Shown here piece by piece: positions 20,201-28,244 of a stretch of 64,000 nucleotides of DNA (the stretch's first letter is position 1; the number at the start of each line of letters is the position of its first letter). The notes under the pieces are model-generated. The model was not told where the DNA came from. It saw only the letters and a program-made list of their open reading frames with translations, and searched no databases. The position numbers and the translations under genes were made by a program. Origin of the DNA: Sulfuricella sp. T08 (GTDB lineage Bacteria; Pseudomonadota; Gammaproteobacteria; Burkholderiales; Sulfuricellaceae); assembly GCF_000971475.1 (NCBI RefSeq), contig NZ_DF967522.1:1-64000 (forward strand). The letters run 5' to 3'.

Positions 20201-23200
20201 CGGCGGACAAAGTGACGCTGCCGAAAGGCGCCTTGACCACGCCACCCTGCTCGCCCGGCTTCGTGCCTTCAAGGCGGATAGTAGCGGCTTGAAACTTCAG
20301 GTCGCTGGCGGCTGACAAGACCGGCGTAGGATTGCCGCTACGCGCGATCTGTATCGTGTTCGCGGGTGAGGAAATCGTGTAGCTGCTCAGTGTCGTGGCA
20401 TAGACCTGGCGCGCCTTGATCGTCAAATCATTGGCGAGCGTCAAGCTGCCCTCCGGGCGCTTGGCGGCATTGTCGGTTACATTCTTCAGATTGTCTTTCA
20501 CCACGCCGACCAGGCGCACATCACCGTCGCTTTGAATACTTGCCTGGTTAAACCCTTGCAAGGCGAAATTGCCGGTCAAATCCACTTGGCGCGCGCTCAC
20601 ATCCAGGGTGCCGTTGCCGGCGATGGCGGTTTGCGGGACTTGCCGCTGAGATATTGGGCTCTGGTTGCCCAGGTTCACATAGGCGGCATCGAGCCTCACC
20701 TTGCCGCCATCGCTTTCGATCACCGGCGTATTGAGTACAATCGCCCGTAAGCTTGGCGCTGTTTGCACGGCCACATCGCCCTTGAACGTAATGCCGTGTT
20801 CCGCATTAAAGGCGAGTTGCTCAAAGCCGCCTTGCAGCGCACGGTCTACGGCGAATTCCATCCGCCCCGGTGCAGCAATGTCGATCTTGTCGCCGACCTT
20901 CAAGCTGTCCGGCACGCTATTTTGGCTTTGGCTGAGTTCGATCTTCCATTGCCGGGTGGGGTCTATGGTCACTCCCGGATAGGCAAAAGGACTGCCAGTA
21001 TAATTATTCCGATCCAAAGTCAGGGCAAGTGTACCGCCGCGTGCGCCAGACGACTGCCCGTGCAGCGTGGCGTCGATCAGCGCACCTTCCCGCGCATTGA
21101 TCTGGATACTGCCTGCATTCCCGGCAATGGTTTGCGCCGTGATCGTATTGGTGCCGCTACCCTGTGCGGGCAAATCGAAGGTTGCAGCGGTGCCGGACAC
21201 ATCCAGCACCGCGCCCTGTGCCGCCACCACATAGCCACGATCAGCGTTGATGACAATGTTGCCCGCATCCAGTACCTTGCCGTTGCGCAATCCATTGGCG
21301 CTGGGCGCATTGACGACAGTCCCTGCTGCCGACAGCCGTGCATCCTTGCCGATCCAGATCACCTGGTTCTTGTCGTAGCCTAGGTCAGGGTCCTCACCTG
21401 GATGAATCACCGTGCCGTTAGCATTAACCTGCTGCATGTTCAACTCGATTCCACCGGGCGCAATGAGCTTGCCTTCGACATCCAAGGCATAGCTGGTGGC
21501 GGCTAGCGTGATTTTCCCGCCCGGCCCGGTTTGCAGGGTCGCGCCCTTCTCCACGGTCAGCCAACCGACATTTTTCCCATCCAGGAAGGTCGTTTTGTCA
21601 TTGGTCGCTTTGAGCGTAATGTTCACCCCTTGCCGGTCGTATTCCGGCTTGACCCATACCGAGGAAAAATCGCCGATATCGCTACCGCTCGCCTGATATG
21701 CGTAATCCGGATTGACATGTAAGCTGCCGACCGTGGGCGCAATCGTTGTTTCCGAACTTACCACCACGCTATCGCGTCCTTCCAGCGTGTAATTGGCGAA
21801 GCCATTGGCGGCAAAGAATTCCGGGGTAAACAACTGTTCACCGCTCTCGCCACGGACTGCGTTGCCTAGCGTTATGGCCGGCACAGCGATGCGCAAGCTC
21901 CCGCCCTTTCCGGGCGCGAAGGCGCGCAGATTGCCTGCGAGAGTCAAGGGCGCGTAAATCTGCCCCCCTTGCACTTGTCCTTTGTTGGTGACGAGCGTAA
22001 TGCCCCCTGCATTGCCGCCGGTGAATTTTCCCTTGGCGTTCACATAGCCGCTGCCGGAAACGTCGACCACGCTATCCGCGCCCAGAGTCAGCGCACCGGC
22101 AGATTGCAGGGAAACCGTGCCGCCATCCCAAACATTTTTGCTGCCGTTGGCAATAAGTTTGGACAAATCCGGGCCGTTCAATTTATCGTTCACCCACATG
22201 CCGGCGGTGGACAGCGTCGCGCCTGGCGCCACATCGATAGCGACCCCGCCGCTAGAACCGAAAGTCAACTGGGCCGTGAACGCAATACTGCCGCTGGCAA
22301 TGCGCACATCATCATCGACCGTGATCTTGCTGCCGGTTAATGCTAATTCGCCGAACGCGGGCAACGCCAGATTGCTGCCAGCTTCCACCTTGATTTCGCC
22401 GTTGCTGTAAACCGCGACTTTACCCAGCCCGCTGCGATTGAGCATGTCGGCCGAAAGCAGCGCGGTATCGATGCGGCTCTGCGGCAGTGGCGCGGTCGGA
22501 TCTAAGCCGGCAAGGGGGTCGAAAGAATTGAGAATCGTCACTGCCGCCGTCTTGTAGTCCGCGTTGCCTGCGCCTTCATTGCCAATCACCAACTGGCCCG
22601 CATGCGGTGCAGACTGGCGCTGGTTCGGCCCGACTGTGACGCCGCCTTTTATTTGCCCGTCGAGAGAAAGTCCGAAAGACAGGAAGGACACCTTGCCGGC
22701 GTCCTTGCCTTCCACATAGCCTTGATAATAGTGCCGGTTGGCCGGAAGATTGTAGACCTGGCTGGCACCCCATTTTTTATCGGTGACCGTGTACTGATCG
22801 AAAATGTTGTCATACACCCGGTCGCCCTTGGCCTGAGCAATGTCGATGACCTGGCCGCCCGACACCAGCCGGCTAGTGGTACCGATGCCGCCGGCGACAT
22901 TGAGCTTACCGCCCGAAACGTCGATGGTCGAACCGGCAGCTTGTACGATGTCGCCTTCCGAACGCAGCTTGACGCTGCCGCCAGTGCTCAGTTTCTCCTG
23001 CACCGTGCTTGGGATGGCACCGGCATAGCCGGAAAGATCGGCGAATGACGAATCCGGTAAATTGCGCAAATCAACCCAGACTTTCTTGCCATTGATGAAG
23101 CCGCTGCGGTTGAGCGGATCGTCCTTCAACTCCGTCCCGCGCAAATCCACCTGCTGGAAGTAGCGTTCCACCGACACGTCAACCGTTGTCCCGGCGACGT

Positions 23201-24578
23201 CGATCACGCTATCCTTGCCCAGATAGACTCGGCTGTTGTTGGCTTGGATTTCTGTTGACTTAAAGCCCATGAAATCAGCACCATCCGCTTGGGCTGAAAG
23301 GGTCACATAGCCGCCGGGAACCTGAATCTTGGCCCGGTCGTCCACGATGATTTTTGCGCCGACCCCCTGCACCGTGGAAGCGTTGAATGCCTGGTCGCCG
23401 GTAATGGTCTGGCCGGCTGTGGATTGGTCCGGCAACACCGAAGTTTCGCTACCCTTGCCGAAGGTGAGGGTGCCGGTCTCCGAAGCGGAGAGAACACCGG
23501 TAACATCTTCAACCGTTGTTTCAGTCGTGTGCCCCTGGCGCGCCAGCAAGCGGATCGAACCTTTTTCCGTGACTGCGGAGGTGGCATTGATGCGGCCGTA
23601 TTGGTTTACCGTCAGCCCGACCAGGGTGACATTGCCGCGCTGCGCGATGATCTCGCCGACGCCGCCCTGGATCGTATCCTTGATGCCATTTGTAACTTCG
23701 CCAGAATGCGGGGTGCCGTTTGTATCAACATGTGGATCGACCTCAACCAGCAAACCTGCGAGGCCACGGTAAGGGGAATCTGGCGCCCAACTGGCGTAGT
23801 CTGGTGGTGCAGTCAGATAGACCTTGCCGCCAGCGGCGAGAATTACCTGACCGCCATCGGTCTCGATCTTGCCCTGATTGATGACCGTTGGCGCGATCAG
23901 CATGATCGCGCCGCCAAGGCTGGCCTTCAGCATTGCGCCTGGCTCGACTCTGACTAGGCTAGTCTGAAAACCACTTGCATCACCTTCCCAGACAAATGCC
24001 GGCCTGCTTGAATCCAGATACGGATGCAGCAAACCATCCGGATGAAGAAAATCGGCATCCTTGATATTCAGGGCCGAAGCTACCAGGGTATTCACGTCGA
24101 CCTGCGCGCCGGATTTGAACAAAATGCCGTTCTGGTTGATCAAATAGATCGCGCCGTTTTGCCCAGCTTGCACGCTGAGCTTGCCGGCGATTTCGCTCGG
24201 GCTGCCTTGCCAAATGCAGTTGAGGGTGGAGAAATTGGCACCTTTGGGCGCGTTACCCGCCGCGTCCAGATATTGATATTTCACATCCTGGCCAGCGCCA
24301 ATATTGAACGATTGCCAGTTGAGGATAGCCTTGGAAGTAGTCTGGCTTACCAGCCCGGAATTGCCGTTGACCAGATAGCTTGCATTGCCGTTTCCAACGA
24401 AAGGGAGAGCCGCCGGATTCACGCCGCACGGACCGCCGCCACAAGGCACCGGCAAAGCTGCCCAGGCCGGGGCGGAAATCGCCGCCATTGCGATAAGCGT
24501 ACAAATGCTGGACATGGGCAGCTCTGGCTGCGCGAACCCGAACAACCGAATAAAACGCTGTGATTTATTGGTTTTCAT
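14238..24578 (-). CDS. Giant filamentous-haemagglutinin-like TpsA adhesin
   Basis: A 3446-residue secreted protein. An extended signal peptide (about 1-40, ending SAPAWA-AL) is followed by a TPS secretion domain (about 45-300) with the NQNGI motif (LINQNGILFKSG). Thousands of residues of short Gly/Val/Asp-rich beta-helix repeats follow, with recurrent VDVSGG-like motifs, and the last third resembles DUF3739-type filamentous haemagglutinins. It should be exported across the outer membrane by the TpsB encoded just upstream and act as a fibrous adhesin. The last 40 residues include SAAG (residues 3407-3410), a possible LapG site, then a short cysteine-free tail. GAGGTG precedes the ATG. The gene is intact across 10.3 kb. 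Confidence 0.93.
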   Translation of the reverse strand: MKTNKSQRFIRLFGFAQPELPMSSICTLIAMAAISAPAWAALPVPCGGGPCGVNPAALPFVGNGNASYLVNGNSGLVSQTTSKAILNWQSFNIGAGQDVKYQYLDAAGNAPKGANFSTLNCIWQGSPSEIAGKLSVQAGQNGAIYLINQNGILFKSGAQVDVNTLVASALNIKDADFLHPDGLLHPYLDSSRPAFVWEGDASGFQTSLVRVEPGAMLKASLGGAIMLIAPTVINQGKIETDGGQVILAAGGKVYLTAPPDYASWAPDSPYRGLAGLLVEVDPHVDTNGTPHSGEVTNGIKDTIQGGVGEIIAQRGNVTLVGLTVNQYGRINATSAVTEKGSIRLLARQGHTTETTVEDVTGVLSASETGTLTFGKGSETSVLPDQSTAGQTITGDQAFNASTVQGVGAKIIVDDRAKIQVPGGYVTLSAQADGADFMGFKSTEIQANNSRVYLGKDSVIDVAGTTVDVSVERYFQQVDLRGTELKDDPLNRSGFINGKKVWVDLRNLPDSSFADLSGYAGAIPSTVQEKLSTGGSVKLRSEGDIVQAAGSTIDVSGGKLNVAGGIGTTSRLVSGGQVIDIAQAKGDRVYDNIFDQYTVTDKKWGASQVYNLPANRHYYQGYVEGKDAGKVSFLSFGLSLDGQIKGGVTVGPNQRQSAPHAGQLVIGNEGAGNADYKTAAVTILNSFDPLAGLDPTAPLPQSRIDTALLSADMLNRSGLGKVAVYSNGEIKVEAGSNLALPAFGELALTGSKITVDDDVRIASGSIAFTAQLTFGSSGGVAIDVAPGATLSTAGMWVNDKLNGPDLSKLIANGSKNVWDGGTVSLQSAGALTLGADSVVDVSGSGYVNAKGKFTGGNAGGITLVTNKGQVQGGQIYAPLTLAGNLRAFAPGKGGSLRIAVPAITLGNAVRGESGEQLFTPEFFAANGFANYTLEGRDSVVVSSETTIAPTVGSLHVNPDYAYQASGSDIGDFSSVWVKPEYDRQGVNITLKATNDKTTFLDGKNVGWLTVEKGATLQTGPGGKITLAATSYALDVEGKLIAPGGIELNMQQVNANGTVIHPGEDPDLGYDKNQVIWIGKDARLSAAGTVVNAPSANGLRNGKVLDAGNIVINADRGYVVAAQGAVLDVSGTAATFDLPAQGSGTNTITAQTIAGNAGSIQINAREGALIDATLHGQSSGARGGTLALTLDRNNYTGSPFAYPGVTIDPTRQWKIELSQSQNSVPDSLKVGDKIDIAAPGRMEFAVDRALQGGFEQLAFNAEHGITFKGDVAVQTAPSLRAIVLNTPVIESDGGKVRLDAAYVNLGNQSPISQRQVPQTAIAGNGTLDVSARQVDLTGNFALQGFNQASIQSDGDVRLVGVVKDNLKNVTDNAAKRPEGSLTLANDLTIKARQVYATTLSSYTISSPANTIQIARSGNPTPVLSAASDLKFQAATIRLEGTKPGEQGGVVKAPFGSVTLSADQIVLGDGSKISVSGENQTVPYGSTELTGRDYTYNLGDAKRDIGKTPPPEKQIVLDGKNVAFKSGATLDVSGGGDLQAYEWIAGQGGSKDTLGASVSPNTYAVLPGYTNGFAPSDSQFLAELKAANVNTPAPGSVVYLAGVTGLKSDYYTLLPARYGLLPDAQLVTLADAKYMDILPNQSVPRPLGGSIVSGYFAALNRDGSYTQTSRSQGFIVEPNSVVKAKSEYRLTTATGYFGDKGYPLPGDAGHVVFNANQSLNLLGKLVAQREAGYRGAEVDIAAPRLAVVSEGGAAFDTSGMLLLDADKLNAMGAESLLLGGTRSAQADGVDVNVVADNVVVANVAQHALAAPEIILAANQEVRLKKDSAVYGQGTNVTRGTTLNITNSAGDGALVRASGGQQMTVLRNAVAGATGDLIQETGAVVQATGSLNLDATRDTQLSGTLDLGTGAALALSSGAVSVGNVPGAAAGLKFNAAAFQALTAKSDDLRLRSYDTIDFFGPLDLISNGNIRLEAQGLVGHLSNAADSVKLSGKQVVLANPTATDGIAAAGVGNFVISGEEVRTGDGVLAVSGFGDVKLLASKQIVADGVGSLTTTAPLTLDAPRVTSTMTTQQYKNANGNLLPTFKSAGKLTVLASAGKAPALLQSVPGAELAFEGSDVAISGLVDLPGGKISTKATGGDVTLASGGELRVAGNEKWIFDAPVGQPGGEINLTAANNVNLASGSLVDVSATGADAGTLRITATNGSVVTDGDLQGGSAKGSDGATGNQGRFELDVGALANLGSLAGKLGAGNFNDSVRIRVRNGDTQLASGDTLKAREIQIAADEGSLSIGGELNASHPRGGLISLAAKNDLTLLGDGVSGAQLSAKATEAGQAGGRVEMAAADGYLDLQGGSSINVSGGTGASGGQVWLRTGVDGTKAPKVKKDAGGNFNLKTAVTGADYTDAGGTVYTATYLEAVKQYTPTKDANNAVNIDSALISSIKADVTTFYNGLVKPVSIFRVVPGVEIVNTGGDINLTSAWNFDSVNTFTGVPLKKIQQELRFGSNKEAGVLTFHAKGDINFMNSLSDGFMNITNPRAGYLPWTFDTSQANSWSYRIAAGSDFSRAAPLALTQGSGTVKINEGQTVRTGSGFIDVAAGQDISFGSITGSATSAGVLYTAGRNGPALSSFILPNRNQIANYTTGGGDIRLYAGRNVSGQYVATDSVNQWLYRSYTAGTDPNTTWWPRFDLFHQGVATLGGGSISVEAQGNITSLWLSAPTNGRLQGGSSSPVVQGGGDITERAGGNISDGLVFIAKGQGQVFAGGKLESRTALMDGDVRMAALRDVTVNGAFNPTLEVQTVNNSIQGTESGTSVNFNSYSDAAALNASSLAGNVILDVPGAPARLSAQAPQGSIEVGNVRLFPNATGNVDLLAGKNIKITSTGALTMSDYTIAKIPSIVAPSGSAIPELFATFTDAAKDIAGHDPGLLHLNDPVISRVYAQEGDIASSNHTTRVLTFAKPAIVQAGRDINNLGVTFQNLRDTDTSSVVAGRDIYNPTVRDPQTGAIIANSNAIEVSGPGQLEVIAGRNIDLGTSNGIVSVGNQYNGYLSGNGASVAVLAGMGAGADGVARQPDYAAFKGAYLDPATPAMQSFVAYQKSQARSEVRAGLKYDAEKNGSPLSNAELDQEVDTTYARQVTQRANDLMAAFNAQPQQVQVQRLFFSELRESGVEWAKTGSAERGVKATSLLFPATVGGQAANYAGDINLFFSQIKTEHGGDIELLAPGGLINAGLASAAEGKTASELGIVAVGSGDVRAYVSNDIQVNQSRIFTMGGGDLVLWADQGNIDAGKGAKTAHAAPAPRQVVKAGKVAFDLSGSISGSGIGVLDTIKGAASGNAYLIAPNGAVSAGDAGIRAAGNLTIAAQRVIGADNIQVGGTATGVPVVSSGLGSGLAGVSGLNDASNATNSQTNALSSAAGNKDKAAQEMRDKLAGFRPSFISVEVAGFGPAGQLIE

Positions 24579-24658
24579 TTGTACACCTCAATAAGCTTCA
24601 ATTTAGCGCAGTTCCATTTCAATTTGATGACGCCAATAATTTTGCGGATGGCCCGCGT

Positions 24659-26284
24659 TTAGAACTCGTAAAGCATCCTCGCATGCACCCGCACATCCTC
24701 CGCCTTGGTGTTGTTGGTGTCCTTAAAGGGTTTAGCCAGATCCAGGTTCAAAGTGTATCCTTTGGCCTTCCAGCGCATACCCAATCCGCTGCTAGATAGC
24801 GTGAAACGCGCTTGCTGCGATGCCAACGGCTCCAGCACCTCCAGATGTGCGCCTTCGATAAAGCCGACCATATAGGCTTGCCCCGGCATGCCGCTCTCGC
24901 CCTGCCAGAAGCTGGGGGTACGCAGTTCCAGCGAACCCAGCGCGCCGCGATCGCCGAGCACTTCGGTTTCCAGGTAACCGCGCACCGAATCCGCGCCGCC
25001 GGCGCCGAACTGTTCGTTGGAAATCAGCGGTGCGCTGGTGAGCTGGGTTAACAAACGTCCAAACAGGCTCCAGCCCGATGCCATTTTTTCCGTATGTTTC
25101 AGATCCAGGCGCAAATAGCTGTAATTGGGATTTGCGTTGTAGCGCTTGTCGGAAAACTCCTTCTCCTGATTGCCCAGACCGCGTACCGAGAAATTGAATG
25201 CCGTGGAAAGCTGGAACATGCGTTGCTCGTTTTGCCAGGTCGCGTCGTAGGCCAGGGTGAAGGGCTGATAGGTGATCGGGGTATTTAAGCTGTCGGAACC
25301 CAGCAGGTTTACGGTTTCCTTGAATGCCTTGTAATCCCAGCCCGCCGTCGCGCTATGATAAAAACCCGGCATGCCGCGTAATGGATGGATAAAGCGCGCG
25401 CCCAGAATGCGCCCGTTGCCGATCACGCCTACATCGCCGACCGCCACCGTATCGCTATTGGAACGAACCCCGTACAAGGCCAGCACATCGCCGCCGGCAA
25501 GCGGCCACACATAGTTGGCGGAGAAAACCTTGCTCTCGCCCGGATTCTCCGGTGCGGCCTGGAATTGCAGCGACACGCTGTGCTCGCGCTGCCATAAATT
25601 GTCGTAACGCAACGACCCAGACAGGCGGGTATGGGTGGTTCCGGCGGAATAACGGTTATTCAATTCGAGGTTGCCGTGCAGCGGGAATTCGTCCGCCACT
25701 TTCAACTCCACTTCCACCTTGCCCGGCGAACGTCCGGGCCGCAATATGGGCGTCACTTTACGGTCCGGATTGCGAGCCAGCTCAGATACCTGTTTTTCCA
25801 CTTCCGGAAAGTATGGCACGCTACCCTCGGCGAGCTCTGGCGTTCGCGACTTGATGCGACCTAACGAGAAGTAACGCGAACCCGAAACTTTGAGGCGCTC
25901 CACTTTTCCTTCTGTCGCCTTGAGTCGTACTGTACCTTCGTTTACTTGCTGCTCTGGAATATCCACAAATACTGTCAAATACCCTGCATCGTGATAAGCC
26001 TTCTCCAAAGCCTGGCGCGCATTTTCTACTTCCTTGATGCTTTTTTTCTCACCGAGAAAAGGATAAACCGCCTCCTCGATCGCTATCTGTGTCAATACCG
26101 AGTTACCTTCGACCTGAATTTCCATGATGTCGAAAGTTTCTTCCTTCTGCACGGCATCGGTTTTTCCAGCTGCGGCCGATTCGGCTTCATTCGGCATATT
26201 TTCTGCACAGGCACTGGTTAGCGCCAACATCATCAACCCACCCAGTAACCCACTTAACAGACGCATGCTTTCCTTGCTTTTCAT
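24659..26284 (-). CDS. TpsB outer-membrane transporter (ShlB/FhaC/HecB family)
   Basis: This 541-residue protein is the two-partner secretion translocase. It has a signal peptide (about 1-28), a POTRA region (FDIMEIQVEGNSVL; AYHDAGYLTVFVDIPEQ; about 50-200) and a 16-strand barrel ending in F, with the conserved VRGY motif of loop 6 (VRGYLETEVLGDRG). It should recognise the TPS domain of the adjacent TpsA in the periplasm and thread it to the surface. The TpsA gene follows after 80 bases, the usual order. An ATG six codons downstream (26266) has AAGGAA upstream and is an equally likely start. Confidence 0.93.
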   Translation of the reverse strand: MKSKESMRLLSGLLGGLMMLALTSACAENMPNEAESAAAGKTDAVQKEETFDIMEIQVEGNSVLTQIAIEEAVYPFLGEKKSIKEVENARQALEKAYHDAGYLTVFVDIPEQQVNEGTVRLKATEGKVERLKVSGSRYFSLGRIKSRTPELAEGSVPYFPEVEKQVSELARNPDRKVTPILRPGRSPGKVEVELKVADEFPLHGNLELNNRYSAGTTHTRLSGSLRYDNLWQREHSVSLQFQAAPENPGESKVFSANYVWPLAGGDVLALYGVRSNSDTVAVGDVGVIGNGRILGARFIHPLRGMPGFYHSATAGWDYKAFKETVNLLGSDSLNTPITYQPFTLAYDATWQNEQRMFQLSTAFNFSVRGLGNQEKEFSDKRYNANPNYSYLRLDLKHTEKMASGWSLFGRLLTQLTSAPLISNEQFGAGGADSVRGYLETEVLGDRGALGSLELRTPSFWQGESGMPGQAYMVGFIEGAHLEVLEPLASQQARFTLSSSGLGMRWKAKGYTLNLDLAKPFKDTNNTKAEDVRVHARMLYEF

Positions 26285-26397
26285 CGACGTAATGTTGGGT
26301 TACGACGCTTTGCGTCTATCCCAACCTACAAAAATTAATAACCTTAAAACTTCCAGGGTGTGCGCCGCCGTATGACAGCGCACTCCCTTGAAGCTTG

Positions 26398-26427
26398 AAA
26401 AAAACCGTCCCCCACGCGGGGGGACGG
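26398..26427 (-). terminator. Rho-independent terminator (minus strand)
   Basis: Read on the minus strand, a perfect 9-bp GC-rich stem (bases 26405-26413 with 26419-26427) is followed immediately by seven T residues. It lies 92 bases after the stop of the secreted PstS-like gene and before the TpsB gene, so it probably separates those two transcription units. Confidence 0.85.
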
Positions 26428-26492
26428 CACAATCACTACAACGGAAAACTAAGCGCGGCACTTTGCATGCCACTCAACCGTCTAGTAAGTAT

Positions 26493-26511
26493 CCCCCGGC
26501 AAAGCCGGGGG
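26493..26511. terminator. GC hairpin just after the PstS-like gene
   Basis: Perfect 8-bp inverted repeat CCCCCGGC-AAA-GCCGGGGG, beginning 8 bases after the stop codon of the minus-strand gene. It lacks a T-run on the minus strand, so it may stabilise the 3' end rather than terminate by itself; the true terminator is probably the one at 26398-26427. Confidence 0.55.
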
Positions 26512-26518
26512 CTTTAGA

Positions 26519-28126
26519 TTAGCCACCGAACTTCCGCTCGAACTGCTGGCACATGTTGCCTTTATGGGAACCGACCGCAACGTTGTTGCTCACATCGTGG
26601 GCAACGTCAAAGGTAGGGGTCAGGCCATTAGTCACCAAAGGCAACGCGGTGGTCCAGTTCTTCTGGTAAGCAGTCGCACCGGCACGCTTGATCAACTCGT
26701 CAACGAACGGCTTCTTGGTAGTGTCCAGTGCATTGCCGCTGGCTGCATTGCGGTACTGCGAGGTGGACTCAACCGCGAAGGCATATCTCCCTTTCAGCAG
26801 ATTCTGCTTGCTCGGGCATACGCCGGTTGCAGCGACAGCACCGCTGGTGCAGGTCTGGGTTGCATTGTGGAACACGCCAGCACCATCCACCGGACGGAAG
26901 AACCAGTAAGTTTCAGCACCCTCACCTTTCGCAAGATCAGTGCTGGTCTTCGCCTGGCTGTCCAGGGACAGAACGCCGATCGCGCCGTAATGGCCAGCGC
27001 CGAAGTCAACATAGTGGTACAGGTTGTTCTCGTCCTTGAACGAGTACACACCGCCGTTCTGAGCTGCATTCAAACACTTGCGCACATCGCCCGAACCAGA
27101 GTTTTCGATCACGGTGTAACCAGCGGTTACATCGACGCCGATCGCATCGGCGGCGCTGCTGCCGTCGCCCAGACCCAAGTAGATATTGCCATAGCTGGTG
27201 CTGTCAGACATGCGTTTTGGTGTTGTTACACCATCGACGCCGGAGGTCGCGGAATTGCCGGTGCAAGGGAAGTTATTGAACGCCCAGTTGTAGCTGGCCT
27301 GGGTGCCTGAACCGGGCACGCGGCGGCACACGACCACCGGATGCGGTTCTGTTGCGCCAGAAGCAGTAGCACCAGCGGGGGCCAAGTTGAGCTTGCTCCA
27401 GTCCTTGATGTTGCCGGATAGCATGGCAGCGTAATCAGCTTGGGAAATGTAAGCGGTATCCGGAATCTCGGCGGTCGTCACGACGCCCATGCCGACTGCT
27501 TGCACTGGGAACGTGCTCAAGTAACCGGCTTCGCTAACTGAGAGCTGGGTCGCGCCGGCTTCCACGTTCATAGGCGACTTGAACATGAAGGGAGCAACGT
27601 CGGAAATGCCGAAGTCCGGGACCATTTCATTGCCGGTAGGAGTAACGCCAACGGCCGGATCCAGGCCAATGACGGGGCATTTGTACTGGCTGCCAGTGGC
27701 GGCGGTACAGGGGCCTGGGTGGCTAAGATCACCCACCACACCACCCACGTTCAGGGTAGCGATCGCCTCACTGCGTGCCAGCGGGTTCACGCCCCAAACC
27801 GATCCACCCTTGGAACGCTTGATCAGCAGTACTTTGGTGTGGATGGGCATGTTGTTGGCGCCGGAGGTGAACGCGGCGTTGGTATAGCCAAGGAAAGCGG
27901 TGAAGCCTGCGCCTGGCAAAGCGCCGTCGTCGCTGTAGGTAATATAACCTGCGTCGAACATGGAGGTGGCGATGGCGTTCAGGAAGTTGTCAGGCGCGCT
28001 GGCACCGGACATATACACCTTCACGGCACCGGCGGTGTCCCAAGGGCCGGCAGGGGCATTGGCGTGCGCGATGGCAGGCAAAGTCAGCGCAGCAGCGCAG
28101 GCGAGGGCAAGTTTGTTCAGTTTCAT
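26519..28126 (-). CDS. Secreted PstS-like (periplasmic binding protein fold) protein
   Basis: A 535-residue exported protein with a clean signal peptide (ending AIAHA-NA, residue 23). It opens with VKVYMSGASAPDNFLNAIA and contains RRVPGSGTQASYNWAF, which resembles the oxyanion-binding loop of phosphate-binding PstS proteins. It is longer than PstS (~350 residues) and has no ABC transporter genes nearby, so a role in uptake is not supported. A secreted or matrix-associated anion-binding protein is possible. GGAGAAAC lies before the ATG. It follows a PEP-CTERM gene by 118 bases, on the same strand. Function unknown. Confidence 0.7.
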   Translation of the reverse strand: MKLNKLALACAAALTLPAIAHANAPAGPWDTAGAVKVYMSGASAPDNFLNAIATSMFDAGYITYSDDGALPGAGFTAFLGYTNAAFTSGANNMPIHTKVLLIKRSKGGSVWGVNPLARSEAIATLNVGGVVGDLSHPGPCTAATGSQYKCPVIGLDPAVGVTPTGNEMVPDFGISDVAPFMFKSPMNVEAGATQLSVSEAGYLSTFPVQAVGMGVVTTAEIPDTAYISQADYAAMLSGNIKDWSKLNLAPAGATASGATEPHPVVVCRRVPGSGTQASYNWAFNNFPCTGNSATSGVDGVTTPKRMSDSTSYGNIYLGLGDGSSAADAIGVDVTAGYTVIENSGSGDVRKCLNAAQNGGVYSFKDENNLYHYVDFGAGHYGAIGVLSLDSQAKTSTDLAKGEGAETYWFFRPVDGAGVFHNATQTCTSGAVAATGVCPSKQNLLKGRYAFAVESTSQYRNAASGNALDTTKKPFVDELIKRAGATAYQKNWTTALPLVTNGLTPTFDVAHDVSNNVAVGSHKGNMCQQFERKFGG

Positions 28127-28244
28127 GGTGTTTCTCCAGAGAAAGAAATTAAATGTACTGCATGATTAACGTTGTGTTGCACAATCAGCTTTCTGCGCAC
28201 TTGCCCGCCAGCCATTGGCTGGTGGGACAAGCAGGCCGAAGCGC

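Noticed and set aside
14238-24578. Interpretation of the giant protein as a LapA-type RTX adhesin
   Set aside because: It has a TPS signal domain and a partner TpsB, and no RTX calcium repeats or type I secretion genes were seen.
26200-26230. TpsB as a lipoprotein (cysteine in LTSACAEN)
   Set aside because: The residues before the cysteine do not make a good lipobox and TpsB proteins are integral barrels; an ordinary signal peptide is more likely.
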